DNA of 64,000 nt from Klebsiella ornithinolytica NBRC 105727 = ATCC 31898 (GTDB lineage Bacteria; Pseudomonadota; Gammaproteobacteria; Enterobacterales; Enterobacteriaceae). The translations under genes and the position numbers were made by a program. Under the pieces are notes generated by a model. It ran no database searches. It saw only the letters and a program-made list of their open reading frames with translations, and was not told the origin of the DNA. Positions 20,315 to 31,920 of this stretch are shown piece by piece; position 1 is the stretch's first letter, and every line of letters starts with the position of its first letter. Location of the stretch: the NCBI RefSeq assembly GCF_001598295.1, contig NZ_BCYR01000005.1:286863-350862 (forward strand), given 5' to 3'.

Positions 20315-21100
20315 TTACAGTCTGGCGGGGTCAATGTGGAACAGGCTGGCGAAATTTTGCGTGGTCTGTTGCGCCAGTTGCTCAAGCGAAACCCCCTTCA
20401 GTACCGCCATGTATTCCGCAACATCGCGTACCATTGCCGGCTGGTTCTCTTTGCCGCGATGCGGGACCGGCGCCAGGTACGGCGAGTCGGTTTCCACCAG
20501 CAGGCGGTCGAGCGGAACATAGCGCGCGGCATCGCGCAGCTGTTCGGCATTACGGAAGGTGACGATCCCGGAAAACGAGATATAGAAACCCATATCCAGC
20601 AGTTTACCTGCCGTCTCCCTGTCCTCAGTGAAACAGTGTAGTACGCCACCGCAATCCGTCACTTTTTCTTCCTGTAAAATCGCCAGCGTGTCGGCGCGCG
20701 CGTCGCGGGTATGCACGATAACCGGCTTGTTTAACTCGCGGCCAATGCGGATATGATCGCGAAAGGAAGCCTGCTGGCGGGGTTTGGTTTCCGGCGTGTA
20801 AAAATAGTCCAGCCCGGTCTCCCCCATTGCGACAACCCCCTCTTCCGCCGCCAGCTTGCGCAGCTCGTCAACATCGTACTCTTCATCCTGATTGAGCGGA
20901 TGGACGCCGCAGGAGAAAACCACATTGTCGCGCGGGCCGACCAACTCACGCATTCCGCGGTATCCCGGCAGCGTCGTGGCCACCGCGAGGAAAAACTTCA
21001 CGTCACGGGCAGCGGCTTTTGCCAGCACATCGTCCACGTCTTTGTGCAGCGTTTGATAATCCAGGCCATCCAGATGGCAGTGGGAGTCGACTAAAAACAT
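20315..21100 (-). CDS. ycfH: YcfH, TatD-family metal-dependent hydrolase
   Basis: A 261-aa amidohydrolase-fold protein related to TatD deoxyribonuclease. Metal ligands are visible: DSHCHLD at the N terminus, MGETGLDYF near residue 92, VIVHTRDA near 128, LHCF near 153 and ETDSPYLAP near 204. The family hydrolyses DNA 3' ends or D-aminoacyl-tRNA; the exact substrate of YcfH is not settled. It is last in the pabC-mltG-tmk-holB-ycfH block, 10 bp after holB. Confidence 0.92.
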   Translation of the reverse strand: MFLVDSHCHLDGLDYQTLHKDVDDVLAKAAARDVKFFLAVATTLPGYRGMRELVGPRDNVVFSCGVHPLNQDEEYDVDELRKLAAEEGVVAMGETGLDYFYTPETKPRQQASFRDHIRIGRELNKPVIVHTRDARADTLAILQEEKVTDCGGVLHCFTEDRETAGKLLDMGFYISFSGIVTFRNAEQLRDAARYVPLDRLLVETDSPYLAPVPHRGKENQPAMVRDVAEYMAVLKGVSLEQLAQQTTQNFASLFHIDPARL

Positions 21101-21110
21101 AATGTCTCGC

Positions 21111-22115
21111 TCAGAGGTGGTATACGGGAAGTACCGTCCCAGGTTGCAGGTAATGTTCCCAGCGCAGAAGGCGCTCGGTTAGCAGCAGTTCGCGGTTGAC
21201 GCCAACCACGTTCAACAGCTGGTCCCGGCAGGCGCTGACGTCGCGTGCGATCGCCTGCAAGCGGGCGGCAGGCAGCGCCTGCGCCAGCTGATTGACCAGC
21301 GTCCAGGCATCAGGGTTACTCACCAGGGTGATTCCCTGCTGCCGTTTTTGTGCATCCAGCAGCAGCGATGCCAGCCAGTGCAAACGAACTGCGGCCTGTT
21401 CGTGATTCAGAATCGGCAGCAGCGCCAGCCAGTCGCCGCTGCTTAACACGCTCGCCAGCGTCTGGACCAGCTGCTGCCGGGAAGCCCAGTGACTTTCCTG
21501 CAGCAGATCCAGCGCCGCCGCAGGCGCATTCGCGCTCAGGCGTAGCGCGGAGAGCAGCGCCTCCTGAGGCAGTGCCACCTCGCGTTCCAGCCACGCCAGC
21601 CCGTAGGACTCTGACGGTGGCGCAAGGTGATGGAGGCGACAGCGGCTGCGCAGCGTGGCCAGCAACCGCGCGGGTTCCTGACAGGCGAGGAAAAACCAGG
21701 TGTTTTCCGGCGGTTCTTCCAGCGTTTTTAACAGGGCATTTGCCGCGGCATCCGTTAACAAGGCAGCATCGCCTATCCATACCACTTTGGCGCCGCCAAG
21801 ACGGGAACGCTCATACAGCTTTTCGTTAACGTCACGCACCGCGTCAATACCGAGGGCGCTTTTGCCTTTTTCCGGCGCCAGGGTGTAGTAATCGGGGTGC
21901 GTGCCAGCCTGCATCAGTTGGCAGCTATGGCACTGCCCGCAGCTTTTATTTCCTTCCGGCTGGCGGCACATGAGATAGCGGCACAGCGCATAGATCAGCG
22001 CCTCGCCCCCCATGCCAGGCAATGCCTGAAGCAGTAACGCATGGTGACCCCGTCCAGCCTGATAGCCGGCGACTAATTGTTCAAATGCCGGGCGTAACCA
22101 CGGGTACCATTTCAT
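21111..22115 (-). CDS. holB: HolB, DNA polymerase III delta-prime subunit
   Basis: Clamp-loader subunit that helps load the beta sliding clamp. The 334-aa protein has an AAA+ fold with a degenerate ATP site ([14 protein letters not shown] instead of a Walker A), as expected for delta-prime. A zinc module ([16 protein letters not shown]) and the sensor region [17 protein letters not shown] follow. The ATG at 22115 ([11 protein letters not shown]) gives the family length and overlaps the tmk stop by 4 bp. Confidence 0.96.
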   Translation of the reverse strand: MKWYPWLRPAFEQLVAGYQAGRGHHALLLQALPGMGGEALIYALCRYLMCRQPEGNKSCGQCHSCQLMQAGTHPDYYTLAPEKGKSALGIDAVRDVNEKLYERSRLGGAKVVWIGDAALLTDAAANALLKTLEEPPENTWFFLACQEPARLLATLRSRCRLHHLAPPSESYGLAWLEREVALPQEALLSALRLSANAPAAALDLLQESHWASRQQLVQTLASVLSSGDWLALLPILNHEQAAVRLHWLASLLLDAQKRQQGITLVSNPDAWTLVNQLAQALPAARLQAIARDVSACRDQLLNVVGVNRELLLTERLLRWEHYLQPGTVLPVYHL

Positions 22116-22753
22116 GCGCTTTGCTCCGCGACCCACCGACTGATAACCGCCCTGATATCGCTTGCGACGGCGTCCAGCGATTGCGTCGCATCGATGGTGT
22201 GAATAGTAGGATCCTGCGCCGCCAGCTCAAGGTAGCGCGCCCGGGTACGATTGAAGAAATCCAGCGACTCTTGTTCAATGCGATCGAGTTCGCCGCGCGC
22301 GCGCGCGCGCTTCAGCCCCACCTCCGGCGTTACATCCAGATACAGCGTCAGGTGCGGGCGAAAATCGCCCAGTACCGCATCACGCAGCGTCGCCAACATC
22401 GTCTGGTCGATACCGCGACCGCCGCCCTGATAGGCCTGGGTCGACAGGTCGTGACGATCGCCGATGACCCATTGGCCGCGAGCCAGAGCGGGTTTGATCA
22501 CCGTCTCGACCAGCTGAACACGGGCGGCGTAAAACATCAGCACTTCGGCTTTGTCATTAATCACTTCATCGCCGGTGGATTGAATATCCAGCACCAGGCT
22601 GCGCAGCTTCTCGGCCAGAATAGTGCCGCCCGGCTCACGGGTAAACACCAGATCGCTGATACCCGACTCCTGCAGCGCCTCCACCACCAGATTGCGCGCG
22701 GTGGTCTTCCCTGCGCCTTCCAGGCCTTCGATAACGATATAGTTACTGCGCAT
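22112..22753 (-). CDS. tmk: Tmk, thymidylate kinase
   Basis: Phosphorylates dTMP to dTDP. The 213 aa show the P-loop [15 protein letters not shown], the DRH motif ([17 protein letters not shown]) and a LID with [12 protein letters not shown], the arrangement of the E. coli-type enzyme. It overlaps mltG by 11 bp and holB by 4 bp, so translation is tightly coupled. The 22293-22310 stretch is an alternating CG run encoding the RARAR residues. Confidence 0.97.
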   Translation of the reverse strand: MRSNYIVIEGLEGAGKTTARNLVVEALQESGISDLVFTREPGGTILAEKLRSLVLDIQSTGDEVINDKAEVLMFYAARVQLVETVIKPALARGQWVIGDRHDLSTQAYQGGGRGIDQTMLATLRDAVLGDFRPHLTLYLDVTPEVGLKRARARGELDRIEQESLDFFNRTRARYLELAAQDPTIHTIDATQSLDAVASDIRAVISRWVAEQSA

Positions 22754-23765
22754 TTTTTTCCTTAAGTACTTTCAGATAATCCTGTACCGAGCGGTTGTGG
22801 CTGGCCAGATTGGTATTAAACGTATGCCCACCTTTACCATCGGCAACAAAATAGAGATAAGGCGTTTTCGCCGGGTGCGCCGCGGCGTTCAGAGAGGCTT
22901 CTCCCGGTACGGCGATAGGCCCCGGCGGCAAACCGCCGATCGCGTAGGTATTGTAGGCCGTCGGCGTCTCCAGATCTTTGCGAGTCAGCTTGCCAGTATA
23001 ACTCTCCCCCATACCGTAGATCACGGTCGGGTCGGTTTGCAGACGCATGCCAATCCGCAGACGATTGATAAATACCGACGCCACGCGGTCGCGTTCTGCG
23101 GCAACCGCCGTCTCTTTTTCAATAATGGACGCCATGGTCAGCAGCTGGTTCTGATCTTTGTACGGCAGATTATCCATCCGCCCTTCCCAGGCTTTTTCGA
23201 CCTGCGCGACCATCTTCTGATGCGCGCGCTTGAGGATCGCCACATCGCTGGTATGGGCGGTATACATCCAGGTATCCGGCCAGAACCAGCCTTCAACCCA
23301 GTCCGCATGCTCGAGGTTAAGCGCCTGGGCGACGGTTTCGTAGCGATCGTCCGCCAGCGTATGTTTGATGTACGGCGCATCGCGCAGCTGACGCAGGTAG
23401 TCGCTCACCCGCATCCCTTCCACAAACCGCAGCGGGAACTGGGCCTCTTTGCCGCTGCCCAGCAGTTGCAGCATTTCACGCACCGTCATGTTCGGCGTGA
23501 AGCGGTAGGTACCGGCTTTAAAGTGGGATAATTCAGGCTCAAGACGTAGCAGCCACTGGAATACGCGCGGCCGGTTAATGACCTTATCGCCGTACAGCTG
23601 TTCCCCCAGCGCCATGCGCCCGGTACCGGCCTCTAAGGTGAAGATCGTCTCTTCTTTAATCAGCAGCTTGCTCTGGGCAAGCTGACGAACTTTCCAGATG
23701 CCCGCGCCTGCAGCAATGCCCAGCACGACCAATAACAGCAGGATAAAACGTAACATTTTCTTCAT
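22743..23765 (-). CDS. mltG: MltG (YceG), endolytic murein transglycosylase
   Basis: Inner-membrane anchored enzyme that cuts nascent glycan strands and is thought to act as a terminase for synthesis. The 340-aa protein has an N-terminal membrane segment ([21 protein letters not shown]), a LysM-like domain and the YceG domain. The catalytic Glu lies in [17 protein letters not shown] (about residue 218), followed by [18 protein letters not shown]. It begins 2 bp after the pabC stop. Confidence 0.96.
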   Translation of the reverse strand: MKKMLRFILLLLVVLGIAAGAGIWKVRQLAQSKLLIKEETIFTLEAGTGRMALGEQLYGDKVINRPRVFQWLLRLEPELSHFKAGTYRFTPNMTVREMLQLLGSGKEAQFPLRFVEGMRVSDYLRQLRDAPYIKHTLADDRYETVAQALNLEHADWVEGWFWPDTWMYTAHTSDVAILKRAHQKMVAQVEKAWEGRMDNLPYKDQNQLLTMASIIEKETAVAAERDRVASVFINRLRIGMRLQTDPTVIYGMGESYTGKLTRKDLETPTAYNTYAIGGLPPGPIAVPGEASLNAAAHPAKTPYLYFVADGKGGHTFNTNLASHNRSVQDYLKVLKEKNAQ

Positions 23766-23767
23766 GA

Positions 23768-24577
23768 CTAACCAGACAGCTCACACAGTGGGGCTAAAAA
23801 ATGATAAAGCTCTCGCGAGGACCAGCATGTCTCGTCCCAGCGGCGAACCGGTACCAGCGGCATCAGCGCATTGCATATCAGCACTTCATCGGCATCACGC
23901 AAGGCATCTGCGCCCGCAGTGACTTCGACAACGCGAAACGACGATTGTGCCAGCTGCGCGATGCAATGCTGACGCATAATGCCATTGACTCCGGCATGAT
24001 CGAGACGTGGCGTAAACACATCCATCCCCTTGCGCCAGAACAGATTTGCGGCACAGCATTCCGTAAGCCACCCGTCGCTGTCAAGAACCAGCGCCTCATC
24101 GGCGTCCGTCTGCTCAAGATGAGACCGGATCAACACCTGCTCCAGTCGGTTCAGATGCTTCAGCCCGGCCAGCAATGGATTACGCCCCAGGCGAACCGGG
24201 CTTAGCGTCAGCGCAACGCCGGTTTCTTGCCAGCGCGCATAATGGGCGGGATAAGCTGAAACGCTGAGGATACGTGTGGGACTCTGACAGCTCGCGCCGC
24301 TGTAGCCGCGACCGCCCGCCCCCCGGGTCAGTATCACTTTCAGCACGCCGCTTTGCTGTTCAAGCGCCAGGCGCTGCATTTCAGCTTCCAGCTGCTGCCA
24401 TTGCGCGTAGGGAATCATGAGCGCTGCGCAGGCCAGCTGCAAACGTCGGAGATGGGCCGGCAACATCTGCACTTGATGTCCCACGATACGTGCGGTGGTA
24501 AAGCACCCGTCGCCGAACTGGATTGCCCGGTCACTGGCGGCGAGGGTGTCCCGTTCAATGCCATTAATCAAGAACAT
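23768..24577 (-). CDS. pabC: PabC, 4-amino-4-deoxychorismate lyase
   Basis: PLP enzyme that releases p-aminobenzoate and pyruvate for folate synthesis. The 269 aa belong to the class IV aminotransferase fold ([28 protein letters not shown]). The PLP-lysine is in [15 protein letters not shown] (about residue 140-160). It heads the five-gene block pabC-mltG-tmk-holB-ycfH. Confidence 0.95.
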   Translation of the reverse strand: MFLINGIERDTLAASDRAIQFGDGCFTTARIVGHQVQMLPAHLRRLQLACAALMIPYAQWQQLEAEMQRLALEQQSGVLKVILTRGAGGRGYSGASCQSPTRILSVSAYPAHYARWQETGVALTLSPVRLGRNPLLAGLKHLNRLEQVLIRSHLEQTDADEALVLDSDGWLTECCAANLFWRKGMDVFTPRLDHAGVNGIMRQHCIAQLAQSSFRVVEVTAGADALRDADEVLICNALMPLVPVRRWDETCWSSRELYHFLAPLCELSG

Positions 24578-24650
24578 AGCGGCTCCTTATCGGTGGCCTG
24601 TCAGTGTCTCAGGATGAATTACGCAGGACAAGCAGAGAAAGCTGAAGAAA

Positions 24651-24677
24651 AAAGAAGGCCCGCATTTTATGCAGGCC
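24651..24677 (-). terminator. Terminator of fabF
   Basis: On the minus strand GGCCTGC, ATAAAAT, GCGGGCC is followed by TTCTTTTTTC. It separates the fab cluster from pabC. Confidence 0.75.
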
Positions 24678-24709
24678 TGAGTCAGGATTTAGCGGCAGGC
24701 GCGACGGGC

Positions 24710-26274
<1,565 letters not shown>

Positions 26275-26319
26275 ACTCTTAAATTTCCTATCAAAACTCG
26301 CTTTCGCGATGGTTTTCGT

Positions 26320-26347
26320 AGTGTATAAAATGTTGAAAAATTTGCAA
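26320..26347 (-). promoter_or_regulatory. Candidate acpP promoter
   Basis: On the minus strand TTGCAA (plus 26342-26347) and TACACT (plus 26320-26325) are spaced 16 bp apart, about 46 bp before the acpP start. The placement fits the known internal promoter between fabG and acpP. Confidence 0.6.
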
Positions 26348-26417
26348 CTAAATCCCGGCAGGTCTTACCACGATTTTACGCTATTTTGCGGGTGTTTGCC
26401 CTCAGAACGCAAATCAT

Positions 26418-26478
26418 TTTGCACAAAACCGCATTCGGGATCGCACAGACTGCGCGGTTCCTGAGCGTTTTGTGCAAA
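26418..26478 (-). terminator. Large nested inverted repeat between fabG and acpP
   Basis: TTTGCACAAAAC (26418-26429) is perfectly repeated inverted as GTTTTGTGCAAA (26467-26478). Inside, AACCGC (26426-26431) can pair with GCGGTT (about 26454-26459). It begins 6 bp after the fabG stop. No T tract follows, so it may be an attenuator or mRNA 3'-protecting hairpin rather than a full terminator. Confidence 0.5.
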
Positions 26479-26484
26479 TCTCGG

Positions 26485-27219
26485 TCAGACCATATACATT
26501 CCGCCGTTGACGTGCAGGGTTTCACCAGAGATGTAACCTGCTTCGTCAGAAGCTAAGAACGCAACCGCACTGGCGATTTCTTTTGCATCGCCGAGGCGAC
26601 CCGCAGGAACTTGCGCCAGAATACCCGCACGCTGATCTTCAGACAGCGCACGCGTCATGTCCGTTTCAATAAAGCCCGGAGCAACAACGTTAACAGTAAT
26701 ACCGCGGGACGCGACTTCACGTGCCAGCGATTTACTAAAACCAATCAGACCCGCTTTCGCCGCAGCGTAGTTGGCCTGACCAGCATTTCCCATGGTACCG
26801 ACCACAGAACCGATAGTAATAATGCGGCCGTGACGCTTTTTCATCATAGCGCGCATTACTGCTTTTGACAGACGGAAAACTGATGACAGGTTGGTTTCGA
26901 TAATATCGTTCCACTCATCATCTTTCATTCGCATTAACAGGTTATCACGAGTAATACCGGCATTATTAACCAGGATATCAACTTCACCAAACTCTGCGCG
27001 AATATTTCCCAGAACAGATTCGATAGATGCCGGATCGGTCACATTCAACAGCATACCTTTGCCATTAGCACCGAGGTAATCGCTGATCGCCTGCGCACCG
27101 CTCTCGCTGGTGGCCGTGCCGATCACTTTTGCGCCACGGGCGACAAGCGTTTCTGCGATTGCGCGGCCGATGCCGCGACTTGCACCGGTAACCAGCGCGA
27201 TTTTTCCTTCAAAACTCAT
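26485..27219 (-). CDS. fabG: FabG, 3-oxoacyl-ACP reductase
   Basis: NADPH-dependent short-chain dehydrogenase that reduces beta-ketoacyl-ACP. The 244 aa show the cofactor motif TGASRGIGRAIAE, NNAG, and the catalytic Ser-Tyr-Lys set in GSVVGTMGNAGQANYAAAKAG. The C-terminal GYISGETLHVNGGMYMV is typical. It starts 12 bp after fabD. Confidence 0.98.
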   Translation of the reverse strand: MSFEGKIALVTGASRGIGRAIAETLVARGAKVIGTATSESGAQAISDYLGANGKGMLLNVTDPASIESVLGNIRAEFGEVDILVNNAGITRDNLLMRMKDDEWNDIIETNLSSVFRLSKAVMRAMMKKRHGRIITIGSVVGTMGNAGQANYAAAKAGLIGFSKSLAREVASRGITVNVVAPGFIETDMTRALSEDQRAGILAQVPAGRLGDAKEIASAVAFLASDEAGYISGETLHVNGGMYMV

Positions 27220-27231
27220 GGTATTCCTCTT

Positions 27232-28161
27232 TTATTGCTCAAGCGCCGCAGACATCGCTGCTGGCTCGTTAAGCGCGGAAGCGGTCAGGGTGTCAACAAT
27301 ACGTTTGGTCAGACCGGTGAGGACTTTACCCGGCCCCACTTCATACAGATGCTCTACGCCCTGGGATGCCATAAACTCAACGGTTTTGGTCCACTGAACC
27401 GGGCTGTACAGCTGGCGAATCAGCGCATCGCGAATCGCGTCTGGCGCCGTTTCACACTTCACATCAACGTTGTTCACCACCGAAATAACCGGTGCGTTAA
27501 AGGTGATGTTTTGCAGTTCAACCGCCAGTTTTTCCGCCGCAGGCTTCATCAGCGCGCAGTGGGACGGGACGCTCACCGGCAGCGGCAGCGCACGTTTAGC
27601 ACCGGCAGCTTTGCAGGCGGCACCGGCACGCTCAACGGCTTCTTTGTTGCCGGCAATGACCACCTGGCCCGGCGAGTTAAAGTTGACCGGAGCCACGACC
27701 TGCCCTTCGGCAGACTCTTCACAGGCTTTGGCAATAGACGCATCGTCAAGACCGATAATCGCTGACATGGCGCCGGTCCCTTCCGGAACAGCTTCCTGCA
27801 TAAATTTGCCGCGCATTTCGACCAGACGCACCGCGTCGGCAAAATCAATCACGCCGGCGCAAACCAGCGCGGAATACTCACCCAGGCTATGACCCGCCAG
27901 CAGAGCCGGGGTCTTACCGCCCTGCTGCTGCCAGACGCGATACAGCGCCACGGAAGCGGTCAGCAGCGCAGGCTGAGTTTGCCAGGTTTTGTTCAGTTCT
28001 TCCGCCGGGCCCTGCTGAGCAAGCGCCCACAGATCGTAACCCAACGCCGCAGAGGCTTCACGGAAAGTTTCTTCGATAACCGGATACGCCGCTGCCATGT
28101 CAGACAACATGCCGACCGTCTGAGAACCTTGTCCCGGGAACACAAAAGCAAATTGCGTCAT
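27232..28161 (-). CDS. fabD: FabD, malonyl-CoA:ACP transacylase
   Basis: Loads malonate onto ACP for fatty-acid elongation. The 309-aa protein has FPGQGSQ near the N terminus, the active-site GHSLGEYSAL (Ser at about 92) and the catalytic His in PSHCALM (about 201). It follows fabH by 15 bp in the operon. Confidence 0.98.
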   Translation of the reverse strand: MTQFAFVFPGQGSQTVGMLSDMAAAYPVIEETFREASAALGYDLWALAQQGPAEELNKTWQTQPALLTASVALYRVWQQQGGKTPALLAGHSLGEYSALVCAGVIDFADAVRLVEMRGKFMQEAVPEGTGAMSAIIGLDDASIAKACEESAEGQVVAPVNFNSPGQVVIAGNKEAVERAGAACKAAGAKRALPLPVSVPSHCALMKPAAEKLAVELQNITFNAPVISVVNNVDVKCETAPDAIRDALIRQLYSPVQWTKTVEFMASQGVEHLYEVGPGKVLTGLTKRIVDTLTASALNEPAAMSAALEQ

Positions 28162-28176
28162 GTCTAAATCCTTATA

Positions 28177-29130
28177 CTAAAAACGAACCAGCGCGGAACC
28201 CCAGGTGAAACCGCCACCAAAGGCTTCCAGCAGAATCAGCTGACCACGCTGGATGCGGCCATCGCGAACCGCTTCATCCAGCGCACAGGGAACGGAAGCC
28301 GCGGAGGTATTGCCATGACGATCGAGCGTCACCACCACGTTATCCATCGACATTCCCAGTTTTCTCGCCGTCGCGCTGATGATGCGCAGGTTAGCCTGAT
28401 GCGGTACCAGCCAGTCCAGCGCCGAGCGATCGAGATTGTTCGCCGCCAGCGTCTCATCAACAATGTGCGCCAGCTCGGTCACGGCAACTTTAAACACTTC
28501 GTTGCCCGCCATCGTCAGATAGATCGGATTTTCCGGCTCTACGCGATCGGCGTTCGGCAGCGTTAACAGCTCGCCGTAGCGGCCATCCGCATGCAGGTGG
28601 GTGGAAATGATCCCCGGCTCTTCAGAAGCGCCCAGTACGACGGCTCCCGCGCCATCACCAAAAATAATGATCGTCCCGCGATCGTCAGGATTGCAGGTGC
28701 GCGCCAGAACGTCAGCGCCAATCACCAGCGCATAGTCCACGGCTCCGTTTTTCACGTATTGATCGGCGATGCTCAGCGCGTAGGTAAACCCTGCGCACGC
28801 CGCCGCTACGTCAAAGGCCGGGCAGCCATTAATACCCAGCATAGCCTGAATCTGACACGCTGAACTTGGAAATGCGTGAGTACCCGAGGTGGTCGCAACA
28901 ACGATCAGACCAATTTGCTCCGGTTTAACGCCCGCCATATCCAGCGCATTTTTTGCCGCTTCAAAACCCAGCGTAGAAACGGTTTCATTCGGTGCAGCAA
29001 TACGACGTTCACGGATACCCGTACGAGTGACAATCCACTCGTCAGACGTCTCTACCATTTTTTCCAGGTCGGCGTTAGTACGCACTTGCTCGGGCAGATA
29101 ACTGCCGGTACCAATAATCTTCGTATACAT
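28177..29130 (-). CDS. fabH: FabH, 3-oxoacyl-ACP synthase III
   Basis: Initiates fatty-acid synthesis by condensing acetyl-CoA with malonyl-ACP. The 317-aa protein has the Cys-His-Asn triad: [11 protein letters not shown] (Cys at about 112), [10 protein letters not shown] (His at about 244) and [10 protein letters not shown] (Asn at about 274). It lies 53 bp after plsX. Confidence 0.98.
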   Translation of the reverse strand: MYTKIIGTGSYLPEQVRTNADLEKMVETSDEWIVTRTGIRERRIAAPNETVSTLGFEAAKNALDMAGVKPEQIGLIVVATTSGTHAFPSSACQIQAMLGINGCPAFDVAAACAGFTYALSIADQYVKNGAVDYALVIGADVLARTCNPDDRGTIIIFGDGAGAVVLGASEEPGIISTHLHADGRYGELLTLPNADRVEPENPIYLTMAGNEVFKVAVTELAHIVDETLAANNLDRSALDWLVPHQANLRIISATARKLGMSMDNVVVTLDRHGNTSAASVPCALDEAVRDGRIQRGQLILLEAFGGGFTWGSALVRF

Positions 29131-29183
29131 GTACGCTCAGTCACTCTTGGGTAATATACCCGCCTTGTTCAAACCGCTGGTCG

Positions 29184-30281
29184 TCAGCCTTCTTCGTTCG
29201 TCCCGCTTTGCTGCCGGGAGTTCCCGTTTCTGTCGCCCGTGGGCAGTTCGAAACCTGCTGGGTATAAAGATTCCAGGCGAGCGGCGATCCGCTGAGGAAT
29301 TTGCCGCTGCACCGCCTGCACTGCCTGCTCTATCGCCACGCTGAAGGCGCGCTGATTGGCAGCACCGTGACTCTTAATCACGGAACCGCGCAATCCTAAC
29401 AGACAGGCGCCATTATACTGGTCGGGGTTGAGGTGACTGAATCGCCTGGCCAGGCTTTTTTGTAACCAACGCTTCAATAACAGCAGCCACCACGACCGTT
29501 TTTTGCCCTCACCCTGTGATTTCAGCAGCGAGAGGAACATTCTGACAACACCTTCCATAGTTTTTAATGTGACGTTGCCCGTGAATCCATCACAAACCAG
29601 CACATCGGTTTTGCCCGTCAATAGTTCGTTGGCTTCAAGATAGCCGATATAGTTCAGCGACGGCAGTGTCTTTAGCACCGCAGCGGCATCGCGAATACTG
29701 CTGAGGCCCTTCATCTCTTCTTCGCCGATGTTCAGCAGCGCGACGCGGGGGTTCTCAATGCCGACCACTTCTTCGGCCAGTACGGCGCCCATCACCGCAA
29801 ACTGCACCAGCATCGTACTATCGCAATCTACGTTGGCGCCTAAATCAAGCACCACCGTTTTGCCCTTTTGCTGATGCGGTAAGACCGTCACCAGCGCCGG
29901 ACGCTCAATCCCTTCAATGGGTTTGAGTAATAATTTTGCCAGCCCCATCAGCGCACCGGTATTCCCCGCGCTGACGCAGGCTTCCGCCCGCCCTTCTTTT
30001 ACTAACTCCAGCGCCACGCGCATTGAGCTTCCGCGGCTACTGCGGATCGCCTGAGCGGGCCGCGCATCACTAGCAATAACTGACTGCGCAGGGATCACCT
30101 GCAGTCGCGAACGTTGTTCGAAATCAGCTTTGGCAAGTAATGGCGTGATGGTGTCGGGGTCGCCGACTAAAAGAAGTGTGAGTTGCGAATTAGAGTTCAG
30201 TGCCTGCAGTGCTGCAGGCACTGTCACGGATGGGCCAAAATCACCCCCCATGACATCTAACGCCAGGGTTAGACGTGTCAA
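29184..30281 (-). CDS. plsX: PlsX, phosphate acyltransferase
   Basis: Makes acyl-phosphate from acyl-ACP as donor for phospholipid synthesis. The product is 365 aa, about 9 longer than the E. coli protein owing to a different C terminus ([19 protein letters not shown]). The start codon is TTG at 30281 (TTG ACA CGT, reading [17 protein letters not shown]), as in E. coli; no better ATG exists nearby. Conserved blocks include [13 protein letters not shown] and [15 protein letters not shown]. Confidence 0.96.
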   Translation of the reverse strand: MTRLTLALDVMGGDFGPSVTVPAALQALNSNSQLTLLLVGDPDTITPLLAKADFEQRSRLQVIPAQSVIASDARPAQAIRSSRGSSMRVALELVKEGRAEACVSAGNTGALMGLAKLLLKPIEGIERPALVTVLPHQQKGKTVVLDLGANVDCDSTMLVQFAVMGAVLAEEVVGIENPRVALLNIGEEEMKGLSSIRDAAAVLKTLPSLNYIGYLEANELLTGKTDVLVCDGFTGNVTLKTMEGVVRMFLSLLKSQGEGKKRSWWLLLLKRWLQKSLARRFSHLNPDQYNGACLLGLRGSVIKSHGAANQRAFSVAIEQAVQAVQRQIPQRIAARLESLYPAGFELPTGDRNGNSRQQSGTNEEG

Positions 30282-30307
30282 GGTATCGTCGCTGCCCGGT
30301 TCGGTTA

Positions 30308-30327
30308 TTCCCCAGTCACCTGGGGAA
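30308..30327. repeat. Perfect 8-bp hairpin between rpmF and plsX
   Basis: TTCCCCAG, TCAC, CTGGGGAA forms a perfect stem-loop 27 bp upstream of the plsX TTG start. In the minus-strand mRNA it sits just before the weak plsX ribosome-binding site. Confidence 0.5.
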
Positions 30328-30351
30328 ATCCTCGCTAAGCTTCATCACGCT

Positions 30352-30475
30352 TATACTCTTTGTCTTTCACGCTGCAAGTATGTTGACTGCGCTTGTTCAT
30401 CCCGATCGCATAGTTGTCTATGCTGCCGGCGATGTCCTCGCTTACGCCTCTTGCCGCGCGAAATCCATGGAGTAG
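30352..30475 (+). repeat. Diverged ERIC element between rpmF and plsX
   Basis: The 124-bp stretch aligns with the ERIC consensus in order: TATACTC end, a CACGCTGCAAGTATGTTGAC block matching the TTCAAGTTGCATGTGTGTTGGC part, TTCATCCCGATC, the core CATAG-TTGT-CTATG in place of CTTAC-N4-GTAAG, then GATGTCCTCGCTTACG...TTGCCGC. Length equals a standard ERIC. It would be transcribed between rpmF and plsX in the operon. Divergence is considerable, so confidence is moderate. Confidence 0.6.
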
Positions 30476-30482
30476 TGCGTGA

Positions 30483-30668
<186 letters not shown>

Positions 30669-30672
30669 TCAA

Positions 30673-31194
30673 TTACTTATGCTTTAAGCTGGCTAATACG
30701 GCAAATGGATTTGGTTTTTGTGCCTCTTCAGGCAGTTCACCAAAGACCATGTCCGCGTCGGACACTTCACAGTGTTCAGAATCATGCACCGGAACTACAG
30801 GCAAGGAGAGAATGATTTCATCCTCAACCATCGCTTGCAGGTCGATTTCACCGAATTCGTTAACCTCAATCGGCTCATACGCTTCCGGCAGTGCTTCGGC
30901 CTGTTCGTCATTTCTGACGGGGCTAAAACAATACGTTGTGTGGACATGATGGGGGAACGGTTTCCCGCAACGCTGACATTCGAGGGTTACTGATACCTTT
31001 GCATCGCCGGTAATAACGGCAAGGCGCTGATTATCAATAGCGAACGACATGCTGCATTCCACATCGGTGTCCACGCTGACGACTGAATCGGCTACACGTT
31101 CAACCTGATCACGGGCATAAATACCTTCGTAATCGAGGCGTTTTTGAGCCGTGCGAACCGGATCGAGAGTCAGGGGTAATTTTACCTTTTGCAT
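30673..31194 (-). CDS. yceD: YceD, DUF177 protein involved in 23S rRNA accumulation
   Basis: A 173-aa protein of the DUF177/YceD family. It carries a CQRCGKPF metal-binding-like pair and a conserved acidic C-terminal half (EYDEI-type [23 protein letters not shown]). In bacteria and plastids the family is required for normal 23S rRNA levels, and in many genomes it precedes rpmF as here. It is first in the yceD-rpmF-plsX-fab operon and divergent from yceF. Confidence 0.93.
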   Translation of the reverse strand: MQKVKLPLTLDPVRTAQKRLDYEGIYARDQVERVADSVVSVDTDVECSMSFAIDNQRLAVITGDAKVSVTLECQRCGKPFPHHVHTTYCFSPVRNDEQAEALPEAYEPIEVNEFGEIDLQAMVEDEIILSLPVVPVHDSEHCEVSDADMVFGELPEEAQKPNPFAVLASLKHK

Positions 31195-31228
31195 AGGGCG
31201 CGCATATTAACTTTGTAATGTCATAGAG

Positions 31229-31400
31229 TCAAAGAAAAAGGCAGCCTCAGGTTGCCTTTCGCCATTTATTCGCACACATTGCGGCCCATAGTTTAAAATG
31301 ATGCTCTTCGAAGCGCTATATGTGGATGAAAAAATATGTCTGAGCTTATCCTGGCATCGACATCGCCCTGGCGGCGAATGTTGCTGGAAAAACTGGCAAT
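31229..31400 (-). ncRNA. sraB: Possible SraB small RNA (position-based)
   Basis: In E. coli the sRNA SraB lies between yceF and yceD on the yceD strand. At the same place here the minus strand has a terminator-like hairpin: GGCAACC-TGA-GGCTGCC, with one A-C mismatch, then TTTTT (plus about 31232-31258). The upstream end is not defined and would run into yceF antisense. Sequence identity to SraB was not tested, so the call rests on synteny and the hairpin. Confidence 0.35.
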
Positions 31401-31920
31401 GCCGTTTGACTGCGCGGCGCCTGACGTCGACGAAACCCCTCATCCAGGCGAACCCGCCCGCCAGCTGGTGGTCCGTCTGGCACAGGCAAAGGCGCAGGCT
31501 CTTGCCGAGCGCTATCCGCGGCACTTAATTATCGGTTCCGATCAGGTCTGCGTCCTCGATGGCGAAATTACCGGCAAGCCGCACAGCGAAGAGAATGCGC
31601 GCCTGCAGTTAAGGAAAGCCAGCGGCACAATTGTGACCTTTTATACCGGGCTGGCGCTTTATAATTCCGCCAACGGCCATCTACAAACCGAGTGTGAACC
31701 CTTTGATGTCCATTTTCGCCATTTAAGCGAGCAGGAAATAGACAATTATGTGCGCAAAGAGCGTCCGCTGCACTGCGCCGGGAGTTTTAAAAGTGAAGGA
31801 CTGGGCATTACCCTCTTCGAACGCCTGGAAGGACGCGACCCGAATGCGCTGGTGGGCCTGCCGCTGATCGCCCTGTGTCAGATGCTACGCCGGGAAGGCT
31901 GTAATCCGCTGTTGCGCTAG
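31336..31920 (+). CDS. yceF: YceF, Maf-like m7GTP pyrophosphatase
   Basis: House-cleaning nucleotide pyrophosphatase; E. coli YceF prefers 7-methyl-GTP. The 194 aa have the Maf signature [16 protein letters not shown], the [13 protein letters not shown] block and the C-terminal [15 protein letters not shown]. The ATG at 31336 aligns with the E. coli start. It is divergent from yceD. Confidence 0.95.
   Translation: MSELILASTSPWRRMLLEKLAMPFDCAAPDVDETPHPGEPARQLVVRLAQAKAQALAERYPRHLIIGSDQVCVLDGEITGKPHSEENARLQLRKASGTIVTFYTGLALYNSANGHLQTECEPFDVHFRHLSEQEIDNYVRKERPLHCAGSFKSEGLGITLFERLEGRDPNALVGLPLIALCQMLRREGCNPLLR

Noticed and set aside
22290..22312. CG-alternating run in tmk as a repeat or Z-DNA feature
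   Set aside because: It simply encodes Arg-Ala residues of the LID region; no evidence of a separate role.
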